Origin: Arthrospiribacter ruber
Lineage (GTDB): Bacteria > Bacteroidota > Bacteroidia > Cytophagales > Cyclobacteriaceae
Reading direction: 5' to 3'
Length of the DNA stretch: 64,000 nt
Assembly (NCBI RefSeq): GCF_019343195.1
Contig: NZ_RPHB01000003.1
Coordinates: forward strand, 1-64,000
How positions within the stretch are numbered: position 1 is the stretch's first letter; each line of letters begins with the position of its first letter. Below the pieces are notes generated by a model that was not told where the DNA came from, ran no database searches, and worked only from the letters and a program-made list of their open reading frames with translations. Of this stretch, positions 34,771 through 44,603 are shown one piece after another. Both the position numbers and the translations under genes were made by a program.

Positions 34771-35751
34771 ATGTCAGACAATAGATATGAAATCAATATT
34801 GATCCAGATTGGGTGAAAAAATATGCCCTCAGGATTGTACTTGGGTTTTTGCTTTTGGCTGCGGCTGTCACAAGTACCAAAACGGTAGGTCCGGAAGAAG
34901 AGGGTGTGGTCCTTCAGCTGGGCAAATACAATAGGACAGTTCAGCCGGGTCTCAATTTTATCCTCCCATATGGATTGGAAAGCATGTACAAGATTCCCGT
35001 TCAGCGTCAATTGAAACAGGAGTTTGGCTTCAGAACTCAAAGTGCCGGAAGACAGACGGAATATTCCAAAAGCAACTTCGGAGAAGAATCAATGATGTTG
35101 ACCGGTGACCTCAATCTGACAGATGTGGAATGGGTAGTACAATACCGGATTGTGGATTCTTACAAATACCTATTCAGGGTAAGAAATGCAGAAAAAACCC
35201 TCAGAGACATGTCAGAAGCTGCCATGAGAAAAATCGTAGGAGACAGAACAGTCAATGAGGTACTCACTGTAGGCAGACAGGAAGTGGCTTCGAGTGTGGA
35301 AGTCTTACTTCAGGAAATGTGTGATGAGTATGAAAATGGGATCCGAATAGACCAGGTCGTACTTCAGGATGTCAACCCACCTGAACCCGTCAAGCCATCC
35401 TTCAATGCAGTCAATGAAGCCCAGCAAGAAAGGGAAACCCTCATCAACCAAGCTGAAGCCGAATATAATAGGGTGATCCCAAGAGCAAGGGGAGAGGCAT
35501 TGGAAACGATACAGCTGGCAGAAGCTTATGCCCTCAACAGGGTCAACCGTGCTCAGGGTGAGGCTACCAGGTTCAACAACTTGTTTGAGGCATACGTCAA
35601 AGCACCGGAGGTGACCAAGCAAAGGCTATATCTTGAGACTATGGAAAGGGTCTTACCAAAGCTGGGCAACAAAATCATCGTCGATGAAAAAGGCAATAAT
35701 GTGTTGCCGCTATTGAATATTGACAAAGCAAAAACTACTCCTACACCATGA
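34771..35751 (+). CDS. hflK: FtsH-modulating SPFH protein HflK
   Basis: 326 residues. One membrane helix (about 17-33) leads to the SPFH/band-7 domain beginning VGPEEEGVVLQLGKYNRTVQPGLNF. The region near 205-290 is a long helix rich in E, A, R and Q (EAQQERETLINQAEAEYNRV), as in HflK coiled parts. HflK and HflC form a cage around the FtsH protease and restrict its access to membrane proteins. The next gene overlaps by 4 bp (ATGA). Confidence 0.9.
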   Translation: MSDNRYEINIDPDWVKKYALRIVLGFLLLAAAVTSTKTVGPEEEGVVLQLGKYNRTVQPGLNFILPYGLESMYKIPVQRQLKQEFGFRTQSAGRQTEYSKSNFGEESMMLTGDLNLTDVEWVVQYRIVDSYKYLFRVRNAEKTLRDMSEAAMRKIVGDRTVNEVLTVGRQEVASSVEVLLQEMCDEYENGIRIDQVVLQDVNPPEPVKPSFNAVNEAQQERETLINQAEAEYNRVIPRARGEALETIQLAEAYALNRVNRAQGEATRFNNLFEAYVKAPEVTKQRLYLETMERVLPKLGNKIIVDEKGNNVLPLLNIDKAKTTPTP

Positions 35752-36686
35752 GCACTTCAAAAACACTATTGACAATTCTCATTGCTGTGTTGGCTATTGC
35801 GGCTTTCAGCAGCGTCTATATTCTTGAGGAAACTCAGCAGGCCATTGTGACACAGTTTGGCCGTCCTGTTGGTGAACCAAGAACCACCCCAGGGCTTAAT
35901 TTCAAGGTGCCTTTTCTGCACAAGGTGCAGTTTTTTGACAAAAGATACCTGGAGTGGGACGGTGACCAAAACCAAGTGCCTACCAAGGACAAGAAATTCA
36001 TCTTTGTAGACACCTATGCAAGGTGGGAAATCACTAATCCGCTTCAGTTTTTTATCCGATTGAGAGATGAACGCTCAGCCCAGTCCAGACTTGATGATAT
36101 TTTGGATGGTGAGACCAGAAATGCGGTAGCCAGCCATGACTTACTAGACTTGGTGAGATCCAGAAACAGGGATCCGGAAATTACTGAAGACTTTATGGAG
36201 GAGATCGAGATTTTGGAAGACATCTCTGTCGGACGGGCCAATATTGAAAAAATCATTTTGGAAAAAGCCAACGAAAGGACTTCTGATCTGGGAGTGAGGA
36301 TTTTGGACTTTCGGTTTAAAAGGATGAATTACGTAGATGAAGTCAGAGACAGGGTTTACGATAGAATGATCAGTGAGAGAAACAGAATTGCAGACCAATT
36401 CAGGTCTGAAGGACAAGGCGAAGCCCGAAAAATCGAAGGGGACAAAGAAAGAGACCTTGCACAAATCCAGTCAGAGGCCTTTAGACAAGCGGAAGAAATC
36501 AAAGGACGTGCAGATGCTGAAGCTACGGATATCTATGCTGCGGCTTACAACAAAAACAGGCAGTCTGTAGACCTTTACAAATTTGTGAGGTCGATGGAAA
36601 GCTTCGAAAAATCCATGGATGAAAACACCAGCTTGATTTTAACTTCAGATTCGGAGTTTTTCAAATACCTAAGAAGACTTAATTGA
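35748..36686 (+). CDS. hflC: FtsH-modulating SPFH protein HflC
   Basis: 312 residues. N-terminal membrane helix (about 5-24), then the SPFH domain: YILEETQQAIVTQFGRPVGEPR and TPGLNFKVPFLHKVQFFDKR. The C-terminal helix contains RSEGQGEARKIEGDKERDLA, the HflC hallmark. It overlaps hflK by 4 bp, so the partners are translationally coupled, and is followed by a strong terminator 6 bp after the stop. Confidence 0.92.
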   Translation: MSTSKTLLTILIAVLAIAAFSSVYILEETQQAIVTQFGRPVGEPRTTPGLNFKVPFLHKVQFFDKRYLEWDGDQNQVPTKDKKFIFVDTYARWEITNPLQFFIRLRDERSAQSRLDDILDGETRNAVASHDLLDLVRSRNRDPEITEDFMEEIEILEDISVGRANIEKIILEKANERTSDLGVRILDFRFKRMNYVDEVRDRVYDRMISERNRIADQFRSEGQGEARKIEGDKERDLAQIQSEAFRQAEEIKGRADAEATDIYAAAYNKNRQSVDLYKFVRSMESFEKSMDENTSLILTSDSEFFKYLRRLN

Positions 36687-36691
36687 CCAAT

Positions 36692-36729
36692 AAAAAGAGG
36701 CAGACAATCACTTTCTGCCTCTTTTTTTT
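36692..36729 (+). terminator. Terminator of hflKC
   Basis: AAAAAGAGGCAGA (36692-36704) pairs with TCTGCCTCTTTTT (36714-36726), 13 bp perfect with a 9-nt loop and a T run. Confidence 0.9.
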
Positions 36730-36761
36730 AAACATTCTTCAATGAAATCACTTTTTGAAAT

Positions 36762-37196
36762 ATGAAAATCACCCTAAGTACTTCTGTAAAACAGGATTAT
36801 CTTTCTGTCAAAAGAGGGTTCAATGAAAGCCTTTTCAAAAAGTTAAGCCCTCCTTTTCCACCGGTCAAATTATTAAGGTTTGATGGTTCCTCCAAAGGGG
36901 ACATAGTTAGTTTAGAGCTGAATTTTTTGATTTTTAAGCAAAAGTGGATCTCAGAAATCACAGATGACCATACAGACGAGGGAGAATTTTACTTTATCGA
37001 TGAAGGAATTCAATTGCCATTTTTTCTGGGTAAATGGAAGCACAAACACAGGATTATTGATCAGGAAAAAGGCACGGTAATTCGTGATGAAATAGAGTAT
37101 CAAGGACCAAATGCTTTGATGAGCGTGCTTTTGTATCCGGCTCTTTACCTGCAGTTTTTGTACAGAAAGCCCATTTACAAAAAAATATTTCGCTGA
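36762..37196 (+). CDS. SRPBCC-family ligand-binding protein
   Basis: 144 residues, no export signal. It starts MKITLSTSVKQDYLSVKRGF, and its strand order, the central WISEITDDHTDEGEFYFIDEG, LPFFLGKWKHKHRIID and the closing helix with LLYPALYLQFLYRKPIYKK fit the START/Bet v 1 (SRPBCC) helix-grip fold. Such proteins bind hydrophobic ligands or act on them. The ligand is unknown. Its 3' end touches the convergent fur-type gene (adjacent stop codons). Confidence 0.72.
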   Translation: MKITLSTSVKQDYLSVKRGFNESLFKKLSPPFPPVKLLRFDGSSKGDIVSLELNFLIFKQKWISEITDDHTDEGEFYFIDEGIQLPFFLGKWKHKHRIIDQEKGTVIRDEIEYQGPNALMSVLLYPALYLQFLYRKPIYKKIFR

Positions 37197-37667
37197 TCAG
37201 ATGATCCGGAGGTTGTCGCAGTCTTCGATCTGACAATCCCCATAAAGCACAAGTGAATGGCTGCTGATGGCCGATTGGAACTCTCTTCCCATGGCTTCTT
37301 TGATCAAGGTGAGTCTATCGTCCGAAAATTCCCTGATTTTGCGGCATTGATTGCATACATGATGATCATGGTGCTTGTAGGTCAATGCCTGTTCGTAAAG
37401 GGCAACTTTATCTTTGAATTGATGCTTTACAGCCAACCCACACTCCACCAAAAGATCCAAAGTGTTATAAATAGTGGCTCGGCTGATGGAGTAGCCTTTA
37501 TTTCTCATCAAGAGAAAGAGCCCTTCCACATCAATATGCTCATCTTGCGGAAGCCCATATAGCTCATCGATCACAGAAAACCTTTCCGGAGTTTTTCTGC
37601 TCCCCTGACGGTTAAGAAAGTTTTCAAAAATCTTCTTTGCTTTTTCTACCACTGATTTTTCGGCCAT
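37197..37667 (-). CDS. Fur-family metal-dependent repressor
   Basis: 156 residues. Winged helix at about 25-90, with the recognition helix in YSISRATIYNTLDLLVECGL. The metal region has HHDHHVCNQC (Cys105, Cys108) and a second pair YGDCQIEDC (Cys145, Cys150), which together would form the structural zinc site. Which ion is sensed (Fe, Zn, Mn, or peroxide as in PerR) cannot be settled. It stands alone and is divergent from the retropepsin-like gene across 203 bp; no clear Fur box palindrome was found there. Confidence 0.88.
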   Translation of the reverse strand: MAEKSVVEKAKKIFENFLNRQGSRKTPERFSVIDELYGLPQDEHIDVEGLFLLMRNKGYSISRATIYNTLDLLVECGLAVKHQFKDKVALYEQALTYKHHDHHVCNQCRKIREFSDDRLTLIKEAMGREFQSAISSHSLVLYGDCQIEDCDNLRII

Positions 37668-37870
37668 GCTCTTATTGTCTAAAAATTAAAGATGCAGGAT
37701 TTTTTAGATTTTTTCAAAAAATAGATACACCTTCGGTCATGTAATCTTGCTAATCCATTGATTTTTAAAATATTCTTTGATTTTTATAACAAGTAGTTCC
37801 TAATGTAGTATAGATAAATAGTAGTAAATTTTAACTATCTTATCTACATAACCCAAATTACCCGGACTTC

Positions 37871-39127
37871 ATGATATTAAAATCGCTGTATTACGGTTTT
37901 TTGTTCAACATCATACTGCTTTTGTCTCTTTCGGCTCAGGTACCTGGATTTTATGTAAAAGAAGAAGCAAGAAAAACAGAGTTGCCTTTTTTGGCATCCA
38001 ACAACCTTATAATAGTACCAGTTTCTATCAATGATGGTCCTCCAATCAATTTTTTGATTGACACTGGTGTCAAAACCAATATCCTGTTCAGTAAAACCTT
38101 AGGAGACCAATTAGAGCTGAACTATACACGAAAGCTGAATCTCATGGGAGCAGATGGCAAAACAGTCCTTACTGCCAATGTTTCCCCGACCAACCACCTG
38201 GACTTAGGACCAATTGAAGGTATCTCCCAAACTGTACTGGTATTGGATTCTGATTTTTTTGAACTTGAAGCTGTGATCGGTATCCCGGTTTTCGGTGTCT
38301 TGGGATATGAATTTTTTAAATACAATCCAGTCAAAATCGATTATGATAAAAACATCATTACTTTTTATGAAACAAATGCCATGCGCTGGAGGCCCTTCGG
38401 ATATAGAAAAATAGATTTGAACATCGAAAATGGTAAACCTTATATCAATGGAAAAATCAAACAGATAGTCGGAGAAGAACTGAAAGCCAAGCTTCTGATA
38501 GACCTTGGTGCGAATCACGGTCTTCTTTTGAACAGGGAAACAACGGATGCGATTACAATCCCACCCAAACACATAGAATCTGACCTGGGCAGGTCTCTCG
38601 GTGGAGATTTATTTGGCTTGATCGGAAGAACAAAGGTCACAAACCTTGGAGGACTTAGGTTCAAAGAGGTGATTACCTCTTATCCTGAAGAAACTGAATT
38701 CAGCTATGTCATCAAGGAAAGTGGTAGGCAAGGAAGTCTAGGGTCAGAATTACTGGGAAAAACTAAACTCATACTTGATTACAGAAGGGAACGAATGTTA
38801 TTCAGAAAAGGCAACAAATTTAACGATCCATTTGAATATGACATGAGTGGCATAATGCCAAGAATGATGCCTACTGAAGATGTTCGTTACATAGCCAATA
38901 GCGTCAGAGAAGATTCACCTGCTTACAATGCCGGTGTAAGGGTTGGAGATGAAATTACAAGCATTAATGGTATTCCAGCAGATTTTTGGGACCTCTCTGA
39001 TATGGTCAAACTTTTTAGGTCTGAGCCTGGAAGAGAAGTGAGATTGTCATTGAAGCGCTATAAAAGTAATGACCCGAACGATTTTGAAGCCATCAATATC
39101 AGTTTTCAACTTGAAAGGCAAATTTAG
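37871..39127 (+). CDS. Secreted retropepsin-like aspartyl protease with PDZ domain
   Basis: 418 residues with a signal peptide (1-22). Two retropepsin-like halves follow, each with a catalytic-type motif: FLIDTGVKTN (Asp64) and LLIDLGANHG (Asp211, Leu replacing Thr). A C-terminal PDZ domain spans about 330-415 (ANSVREDSPAYNAGVRVGDEITSINGIP). Two motifs in one chain would allow a pseudo-dimer like pepsin, but the second is DLG rather than DTG, so activity is open. Such aspartyl protease-PDZ fusions are common in Bacteroidota envelopes with unknown targets. Single gene. Confidence 0.82.
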   Translation: MILKSLYYGFLFNIILLLSLSAQVPGFYVKEEARKTELPFLASNNLIIVPVSINDGPPINFLIDTGVKTNILFSKTLGDQLELNYTRKLNLMGADGKTVLTANVSPTNHLDLGPIEGISQTVLVLDSDFFELEAVIGIPVFGVLGYEFFKYNPVKIDYDKNIITFYETNAMRWRPFGYRKIDLNIENGKPYINGKIKQIVGEELKAKLLIDLGANHGLLLNRETTDAITIPPKHIESDLGRSLGGDLFGLIGRTKVTNLGGLRFKEVITSYPEETEFSYVIKESGRQGSLGSELLGKTKLILDYRRERMLFRKGNKFNDPFEYDMSGIMPRMMPTEDVRYIANSVREDSPAYNAGVRVGDEITSINGIPADFWDLSDMVKLFRSEPGREVRLSLKRYKSNDPNDFEAINISFQLERQI

Positions 39128-39298
39128 AACCCTATAAATATTCATTTTGCTTGAGTAATAAAGCTGCTTTTTATTAAAATTCTAGTCTTTGGTGGTATAT
39201 TCCATAAATTAGGTTTGTTTTACTATCTTTGAATAATTATAATGAATTGAGCTGTAAGTTGTTGAATTTTAAAATCTTCTATTGCTGGAAGTAAACCA

Positions 39299-42200
39299 AT
39301 GTCCCGGAAAAATACGGTACTTTTTCAAAATATACTTCTTACCCTAAAACGGTATAAAGAGGGGAACTATGAGCTTTTGTATATATCATCAGAAATAAAG
39401 AAGATCCTTGAAAAAGGCGATAAATTCTACGAAGAGTCATTCTTTCAAGCCCTATTTCCAACTTTGCCCGAGCACCTTTTTGATTATCTTTTTGAAAAAC
39501 TTGGAAAAGGGGAAAAACTACAGTGTCCCATTATCATAAACAAAAAATCATTTTTGTTCATTGCTATTGAGGGCTATGTCATCGCGCAAGAAGACCAGTC
39601 CTATTTGATAAATGCGCTTATTTCTCCCTCTGATTGGCGAAGTAATGTCAGGTATTCCTGGTTGATCCAACCCGAAAAAAGTATAGTTTTACCAGCATTT
39701 GGACAGGATTTAAAGATAAATGACACCCACAGCTGGGTCAAATTTATCCAAGGAAAATTCGATTTTTTACCTAAGTCACAAATCGAAATATTTGTCGGAG
39801 ATCCTTTAAATGCAAAGCTTGAGGTGTTTCCAAGACACCTTTATCTGACCAAAAAAGGCTTGGAAAACAATATGCTCCTAATCCAACTTGAGTTTTTCAA
39901 CTCCTATATTCCGGATGAAAAGTACCCTGTTAATCCAGACAAAAAAGACAATGGCCTATATTATTATGATTATTCTCCCCAAACAGATAAAGTCACCTGG
40001 ACTGGAAAGATGCAGAAGTTGTTGGGCTATGATGCTTCCTTTTTCGAGAATTTCACAGGAGAAGACTGGAAAAAACTAATCCATCCTGAAGACCGTCACG
40101 GGTATAAAATCAATTATGCCCACAACAGTAAACTCAATTACCGGGTATTGCACAGAGAAGGACATTATATCTTTGTCCAGGACGAAATCAAAAAATTCGA
40201 AACAGGAACTGAAGGTATTTATCTAGGCGTCATCACAGACGTAACAGCACTCAAAGAAATAGAAAAGGATCTTATCAAAAACAAGTCAGTTCTTGACGAG
40301 CTAACTGGGGTGGTTCCAGGGATGGTGTACCTTCTCCAGGCTTACCCTGATCATACTCATAAGTTTCTATTTGTGAGTGAAGGTTCTTCAAACCTTTTTG
40401 GTCTTAAACCGGAACAGATTATAGAAGATGAAGGGTATTTGGATAAAGCCATCCATCCCGAAGATAGGGAGCTGGTACACAATGCTGACAGGCTTGCCTA
40501 CCTCAATGATTCCAAATTTGAAGCCTACTTCCGGATACTTACACTGGATGGACAGACCAAATGGGTATATGGTGCATCCAATAGGCTGAAGAAATATACA
40601 AAAGAATCGATCTGGGCCGGCTTCTTCGTAGATTTCACATATACCAAAGAAAAGGAGAAGGAGTCTTCCATTCACCTCAATAGGTATAAGACCCTTTTTG
40701 AGGAAAATCCATTGCCTATCCTCCAATACGACCAGAATGGTCATATACTCGATGCCAATAAGTCTTTCATCAAGAAAATCGACTTATCCGATACGAGCTC
40801 TTTAATAGGACAAAACATATTTCGATTAGTCGGAGACAACCCCATTAAAAATGCCTACTTAGACAGTATCCAGAAAGGATCCGGCTTCTATGAAGGACCC
40901 TATATCAGCGCTTTTACCAAAAAACTTTTTCATCTAAGAGTCAATGCCAAGGAAATAGAAAAAGGAAAATATTATCAGGCCATACTCGAAGACATCAGTG
41001 AACAGGAGTTTGTCCACAATACCGTGTCCCACCTGACCGAAAACACCTCGCGATACAGCGGTAGAGAATATTTCGACGCCCTTACCCAGTTATTGTCATC
41101 CAAGCTGGAAATGAACCATTGTTTTATTGCAGAAATCAGTGAGGATACAAATACTGCTAAAATTCTTTCCTATTCCCGCAACCAAAAGAAAGAAGAAAAC
41201 TTTTCTTATTCTCTGGAAGGCACACCCTGCAAAATGTGTCTGGACAGAAATGAACCATTAATTATCCAAAAGGATGCACATGAATTGTTTCCTTCTGATG
41301 ATGTTTTAGTAAAAATGGGTATTTCTACTTATTTGGCTGTACCTATTACGGATTTGGAAGAAAATAGACTTGGGATACTCGTGTTGCTTGATGAGAAACC
41401 CAAGCCTTACAGTCAAAGGCTTTCAGGCTTACTCACCATTTTGTCTGATAGAGTTGGGGCAGAGCTGAACAGGATAAATTATGAATCCAAACTTCTTGCC
41501 TCAGAGCAGTTGTTCAGAAGCATAGCTGAAAATTTTCCTAAGGGAACCATTGAAGTATTGGACGAGAACCTGATTTACATACACACTGATGGAAAAGAGT
41601 ATAAAAATAAAGGGATAGACCCTAGAAAGCTCATAGGAACCCCACATCTTGCCAAATATGAAAACTATATAGCCGGAGAGGTTAGGGCAAGATTGGACAG
41701 AGTTTTGAAAGGAGAATCCGTTATGTTTGAGGTAGTAATAGGTACTCAATACTACCTCAAAAGTGCAGTGCCCTTGCAAAATAACAAGGGAAAAATTGAC
41801 CGAATTTTATTATTTACCCAAAACATCACCGAAACCAAGCTCGCTGAGGAAGAACGGGAACAACTTATCCGGGACCTTAAATCACAGAACGAAGAACTGC
41901 AAAGATTTGCCTACATCATTTCTCACAACCTTCGGGCACCGATAGTCAATATCTCTTCACTTTTGGAATTATACGATCAAAATTATCCCAATAATCCGGA
42001 AAATGAAGAAATCATTCATAATCTAAAAGTTTCTACAGAAATATTAAATGGTACTTTGGAAGACTTAATAGAAGTGGTTTCGATTAAAAAGAACAAGCTT
42101 CCTAAAATCGAAAAAATCTCTTTCGAAAAAATCATGCGGAATGTGGAAAAAAGTCTCGCAAAACAGATTTCAGAAGCTAAGGCCATCATCCACAAAGATT

Positions 42201-42598
42201 TTTCAGAAGCAAGCCATATTAATTATATTTACTCTCATCTTGAGAATTTTCTGATCAACCTGACCACTAATTCTATCAAGTACAAACACCCAGAAAGAGA
42301 ACCGGTTATTTCCATCAAAACTAGGAAAGAACATGAATTCACTGTTTTGGAATACAGTGACAACGGAATAGGCATAGACCTGGATAGGTATGGGGACAGG
42401 ATTTTTGGACTTTATCAAAGGTTTCATTCCCATGTAGAAGGCAAAGGTTTGGGCTTATATTTGGTAAGGGAACAAATCCGTGCCCATGATGGCAACTTGA
42501 CAATAGAAAGCAAAGTGGGAGTAGGAACAACCTTTCAAATTTTTCTAAGAAACTTAAAGATTTCTACCTTTGAAATAGCAAAAGAAAGTCTGCCATAA
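39299..42598 (+). CDS. Multi-PAS/GAF sensor histidine kinase
   Basis: 1099 residues, no membrane segments. After a 215-residue N-terminal part with no clear domain come PAS-like units at about 220-320 (YYYDYSPQTDKVTWTG, IHPEDRHGY), 330-455 (VSEGSSNLFGL) and 460-570 (LFEENPLPILQYDQNG), then a GAF domain (about 580-735), another PAS (740-850), and the kinase core. His876 in the SHNLRAPIVN box is the phosphorylation site. The N, G1 and G2 boxes are NLTTNSIKY, DNGIGIDL and GKGLGLYL. HNLRAP-type boxes are typical of Cytophagales kinases. No response regulator adjoins, so it is an orphan and its signal is unknown. Confidence 0.87.
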   Translation: MSRKNTVLFQNILLTLKRYKEGNYELLYISSEIKKILEKGDKFYEESFFQALFPTLPEHLFDYLFEKLGKGEKLQCPIIINKKSFLFIAIEGYVIAQEDQSYLINALISPSDWRSNVRYSWLIQPEKSIVLPAFGQDLKINDTHSWVKFIQGKFDFLPKSQIEIFVGDPLNAKLEVFPRHLYLTKKGLENNMLLIQLEFFNSYIPDEKYPVNPDKKDNGLYYYDYSPQTDKVTWTGKMQKLLGYDASFFENFTGEDWKKLIHPEDRHGYKINYAHNSKLNYRVLHREGHYIFVQDEIKKFETGTEGIYLGVITDVTALKEIEKDLIKNKSVLDELTGVVPGMVYLLQAYPDHTHKFLFVSEGSSNLFGLKPEQIIEDEGYLDKAIHPEDRELVHNADRLAYLNDSKFEAYFRILTLDGQTKWVYGASNRLKKYTKESIWAGFFVDFTYTKEKEKESSIHLNRYKTLFEENPLPILQYDQNGHILDANKSFIKKIDLSDTSSLIGQNIFRLVGDNPIKNAYLDSIQKGSGFYEGPYISAFTKKLFHLRVNAKEIEKGKYYQAILEDISEQEFVHNTVSHLTENTSRYSGREYFDALTQLLSSKLEMNHCFIAEISEDTNTAKILSYSRNQKKEENFSYSLEGTPCKMCLDRNEPLIIQKDAHELFPSDDVLVKMGISTYLAVPITDLEENRLGILVLLDEKPKPYSQRLSGLLTILSDRVGAELNRINYESKLLASEQLFRSIAENFPKGTIEVLDENLIYIHTDGKEYKNKGIDPRKLIGTPHLAKYENYIAGEVRARLDRVLKGESVMFEVVIGTQYYLKSAVPLQNNKGKIDRILLFTQNITETKLAEEEREQLIRDLKSQNEELQRFAYIISHNLRAPIVNISSLLELYDQNYPNNPENEEIIHNLKVSTEILNGTLEDLIEVVSIKKNKLPKIEKISFEKIMRNVEKSLAKQISEAKAIIHKDFSEASHINYIYSHLENFLINLTTNSIKYKHPEREPVISIKTRKEHEFTVLEYSDNGIGIDLDRYGDRIFGLYQRFHSHVEGKGLGLYLVREQIRAHDGNLTIESKVGVGTTFQIFLRNLKISTFEIAKESLP

Positions 42599-42666
42599 AA
42601 TAAACCCAACCTGATAAAATCAATCCCCGTAATAGTGCAAAGATTCACTAAACTTAAAAACTTACT

Positions 42667-43257
42667 ATGAAAAAAGCTTGGATTCCTATTTTGGTGATCG
42701 GTCTGATTGCCTTATTTGTTTACACAAAGGCTGTAGGTGTGTACAATATATTTGTGCAAAATGAAGAAACCATCAATGGCCAATGGGCAGAGGTGGAAAC
42801 CCAGTATCAGAGGAGGGCGGACCTTATTCCAAACTTGGTAAATACAGTGCGGGGATATGCGGATTTTGAACAGCAAACCCTCACTCAAGTAGTAGAAGCA
42901 AGGGCCAAAGCCACTTCCATCAATTTGAATGCAGATGACCTAAGTCCTGAGAATATTGCAAGGTTTCAGGAAGCACAGGATCAATTAAGCGGTTCACTGA
43001 GCCGACTTTTGGTAGCGGTGGAAAGATACCCTGATCTTAAAGCCAACCAAAACTTCCTGGAACTTCAGGCGCAGCTTGAAGGTACAGAAAATAGGATTGC
43101 AGTGGCCAGAAGAAATTTCAATCAATCTGTACAATCTTACAATTCCAACCTTAGGACATTTCCCAACAACGTTTTCGCCGGTTGGTATGGCTTTGAAAGA
43201 AAAGGATACTTTGAAGCAGCTCAAGGTGCAGAAACAGCGCCTAGCGTACAATTCTAA
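42667..43257 (+). CDS. lemA: LemA-family protein
   Basis: 196 residues. One N-terminal membrane helix (about 5-22) and then the LemA helical domain: NIFVQNEETINGQWAEVETQYQRRADLIPNLVNTVRGYADFE and the C-terminal FNQSVQSYNSNLRTFPNNVFAGWYGF are strongly conserved in the family. Function is not firmly known; LemA genes often sit with TPM-domain genes, as here. The three genes 42667-44510 are spaced by 5 and 6 bp and should be one operon. Confidence 0.92.
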   Translation: MKKAWIPILVIGLIALFVYTKAVGVYNIFVQNEETINGQWAEVETQYQRRADLIPNLVNTVRGYADFEQQTLTQVVEARAKATSINLNADDLSPENIARFQEAQDQLSGSLSRLLVAVERYPDLKANQNFLELQAQLEGTENRIAVARRNFNQSVQSYNSNLRTFPNNVFAGWYGFERKGYFEAAQGAETAPSVQF

Positions 43258-43262
43258 GAGAT

Positions 43263-43697
43263 ATGCCTGAAAAGTTATTTTCCGCATCTGACAGATCCAG
43301 CATTATAGCAGCGATCAAAGCAGCCGAGAGAAAAACTTCCGGCGAATTGCAGGTCCATATTGAGAATCATTGCAGCGATGATGTCATGGATAGAGCTGCT
43401 GAGGTTTTTGAAATCCTCAAGATGCACAAAACGAAGGAAAGAAATGCTGTCTTATTTTACCTTGCCATTGAAGATCATAAGTTTGCCATTTTAGGAGACT
43501 GTGGCATCAATGCCGTAGTTCCTGAGAATTTTTGGGTAGAGATAAAAGACATGATGATCGACCAATTCAAAAAGGGGGCCTATACCCAAGGACTCTGTAA
43601 AGGCATAGAATTAAGTGGACAGGCACTACAAAAACATTTCCCATTTGACCGTAAAGGTGACATCAATGAATTACCTGACGAAATTTCCTTTGGATAA
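43263..43697 (+). CDS. TPM-domain protein, cytoplasmic
   Basis: 144 residues, no signal. SSIIAAIKAAERKTSGELQVHIE opens a TPM (TLP18.3/Psb32/MOLO-1) domain, followed by NAVLFYLAIEDHKFAILGDCGI and FKKGAYTQGLCKGIELSGQAL. TPM domains are best known from photosystem II repair factors in plants and from the partner genes of lemA in bacteria; the biochemical role is not established. Here it is the middle gene of the lemA-TPM-TPM unit. Confidence 0.85.
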   Translation: MPEKLFSASDRSSIIAAIKAAERKTSGELQVHIENHCSDDVMDRAAEVFEILKMHKTKERNAVLFYLAIEDHKFAILGDCGINAVVPENFWVEIKDMMIDQFKKGAYTQGLCKGIELSGQALQKHFPFDRKGDINELPDEISFG

Positions 43698-43703
43698 AGC
43701 ATT

Positions 43704-44510
43704 ATGAGTTTGAGATTTCTATTGACCTGCATCTTTTTCTTATCGGTAAGTTTGTTATTTGCCCAAACTGATTTTCCAGACGTACCTCAACCGCCAAGGT
43801 TAGTAAATGATTTTACCAACACTTTGTCCGATCAGGAGTCTTCTAACCTGGAAAGAAAGTTAAGGGCATACAATGACAGCACGTCGACTCAAGTTACTAT
43901 TGTAATGATCAGGTCTGTAGGGCCTTATGACATCAGTGATTATACTTTCCAATTGGGCGACAAATGGGGTATTGGCCAAAAAGACAAAGACAATGGGGTA
44001 CTGATACTTGCAGCAATGGAGGACCGAAAAGTGTTCATTGCTACTGGATATGGTATGGAAGGAGTAATACCGGATGCTTTGGCAAAAAGAATTGTAAGCC
44101 AATTAATTGTGCCAAATTTCCGAATGGAAGACTATTATGTGGGCTTGGACAAAGCCACAGATATGATTTTCAAATTGGCTTCCGGAGAATATCAGGCAGA
44201 TAAAGTAACGTCTTCCGGAGAAAATTTTGGAGCTCTGATCTTCTTTCTGATCATGGTATTCCTTTTTGTAATCATTCCCATAATAAAAAATAGGAAAGAT
44301 AATGACAACCACATGGGTGGTAAAGGTGGAAATGTTGACCTTTTTACTACCATCATGCTGGCAAATATGCTGAAAGGCGGTAGTAAGGGAAAGTTTGGAG
44401 ACTTTTCATCAGGCCGAGGTTCCTTTGGCGGGGGAGGATTCGGAGGAGGAAGCTTTGGCGGTTTTGGAGGAGGATCTTTCGGAGGCGGCGGCGCCGGGGG
44501 AAGTTGGTAA
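43704..44510 (+). CDS. TPM-domain protein with membrane anchor and glycine-rich tail
   Basis: 268 residues. Signal peptide (1-20), TPM domain (about 25-160, with VNDFTNTLSDQESSNLERKLRAY and NGVLILAAMEDRKVFIATGYGMEG), a membrane helix at about 175-195 (ALIFFLIMVFLFVIIPII), and a C-terminal tail of about 40 residues of Gly, Ser and Phe (SFGGGGFGGG type repeats). This layout is the common YgcG-type partner of LemA. The tail faces the cytoplasm if the signal is cleaved. Last gene of the operon. Confidence 0.88.
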   Translation: MSLRFLLTCIFFLSVSLLFAQTDFPDVPQPPRLVNDFTNTLSDQESSNLERKLRAYNDSTSTQVTIVMIRSVGPYDISDYTFQLGDKWGIGQKDKDNGVLILAAMEDRKVFIATGYGMEGVIPDALAKRIVSQLIVPNFRMEDYYVGLDKATDMIFKLASGEYQADKVTSSGENFGALIFFLIMVFLFVIIPIIKNRKDNDNHMGGKGGNVDLFTTIMLANMLKGGSKGKFGDFSSGRGSFGGGGFGGGSFGGFGGGSFGGGGAGGSW

Positions 44511-44603
44511 AAGGTTACAATTTTGAAAGGAAAATTATCTATTCTAGCCTTTTATTTCGAAGCCTGGTCCAAATAGTTACTTATTGAAATTATTCAATTT
44601 GTA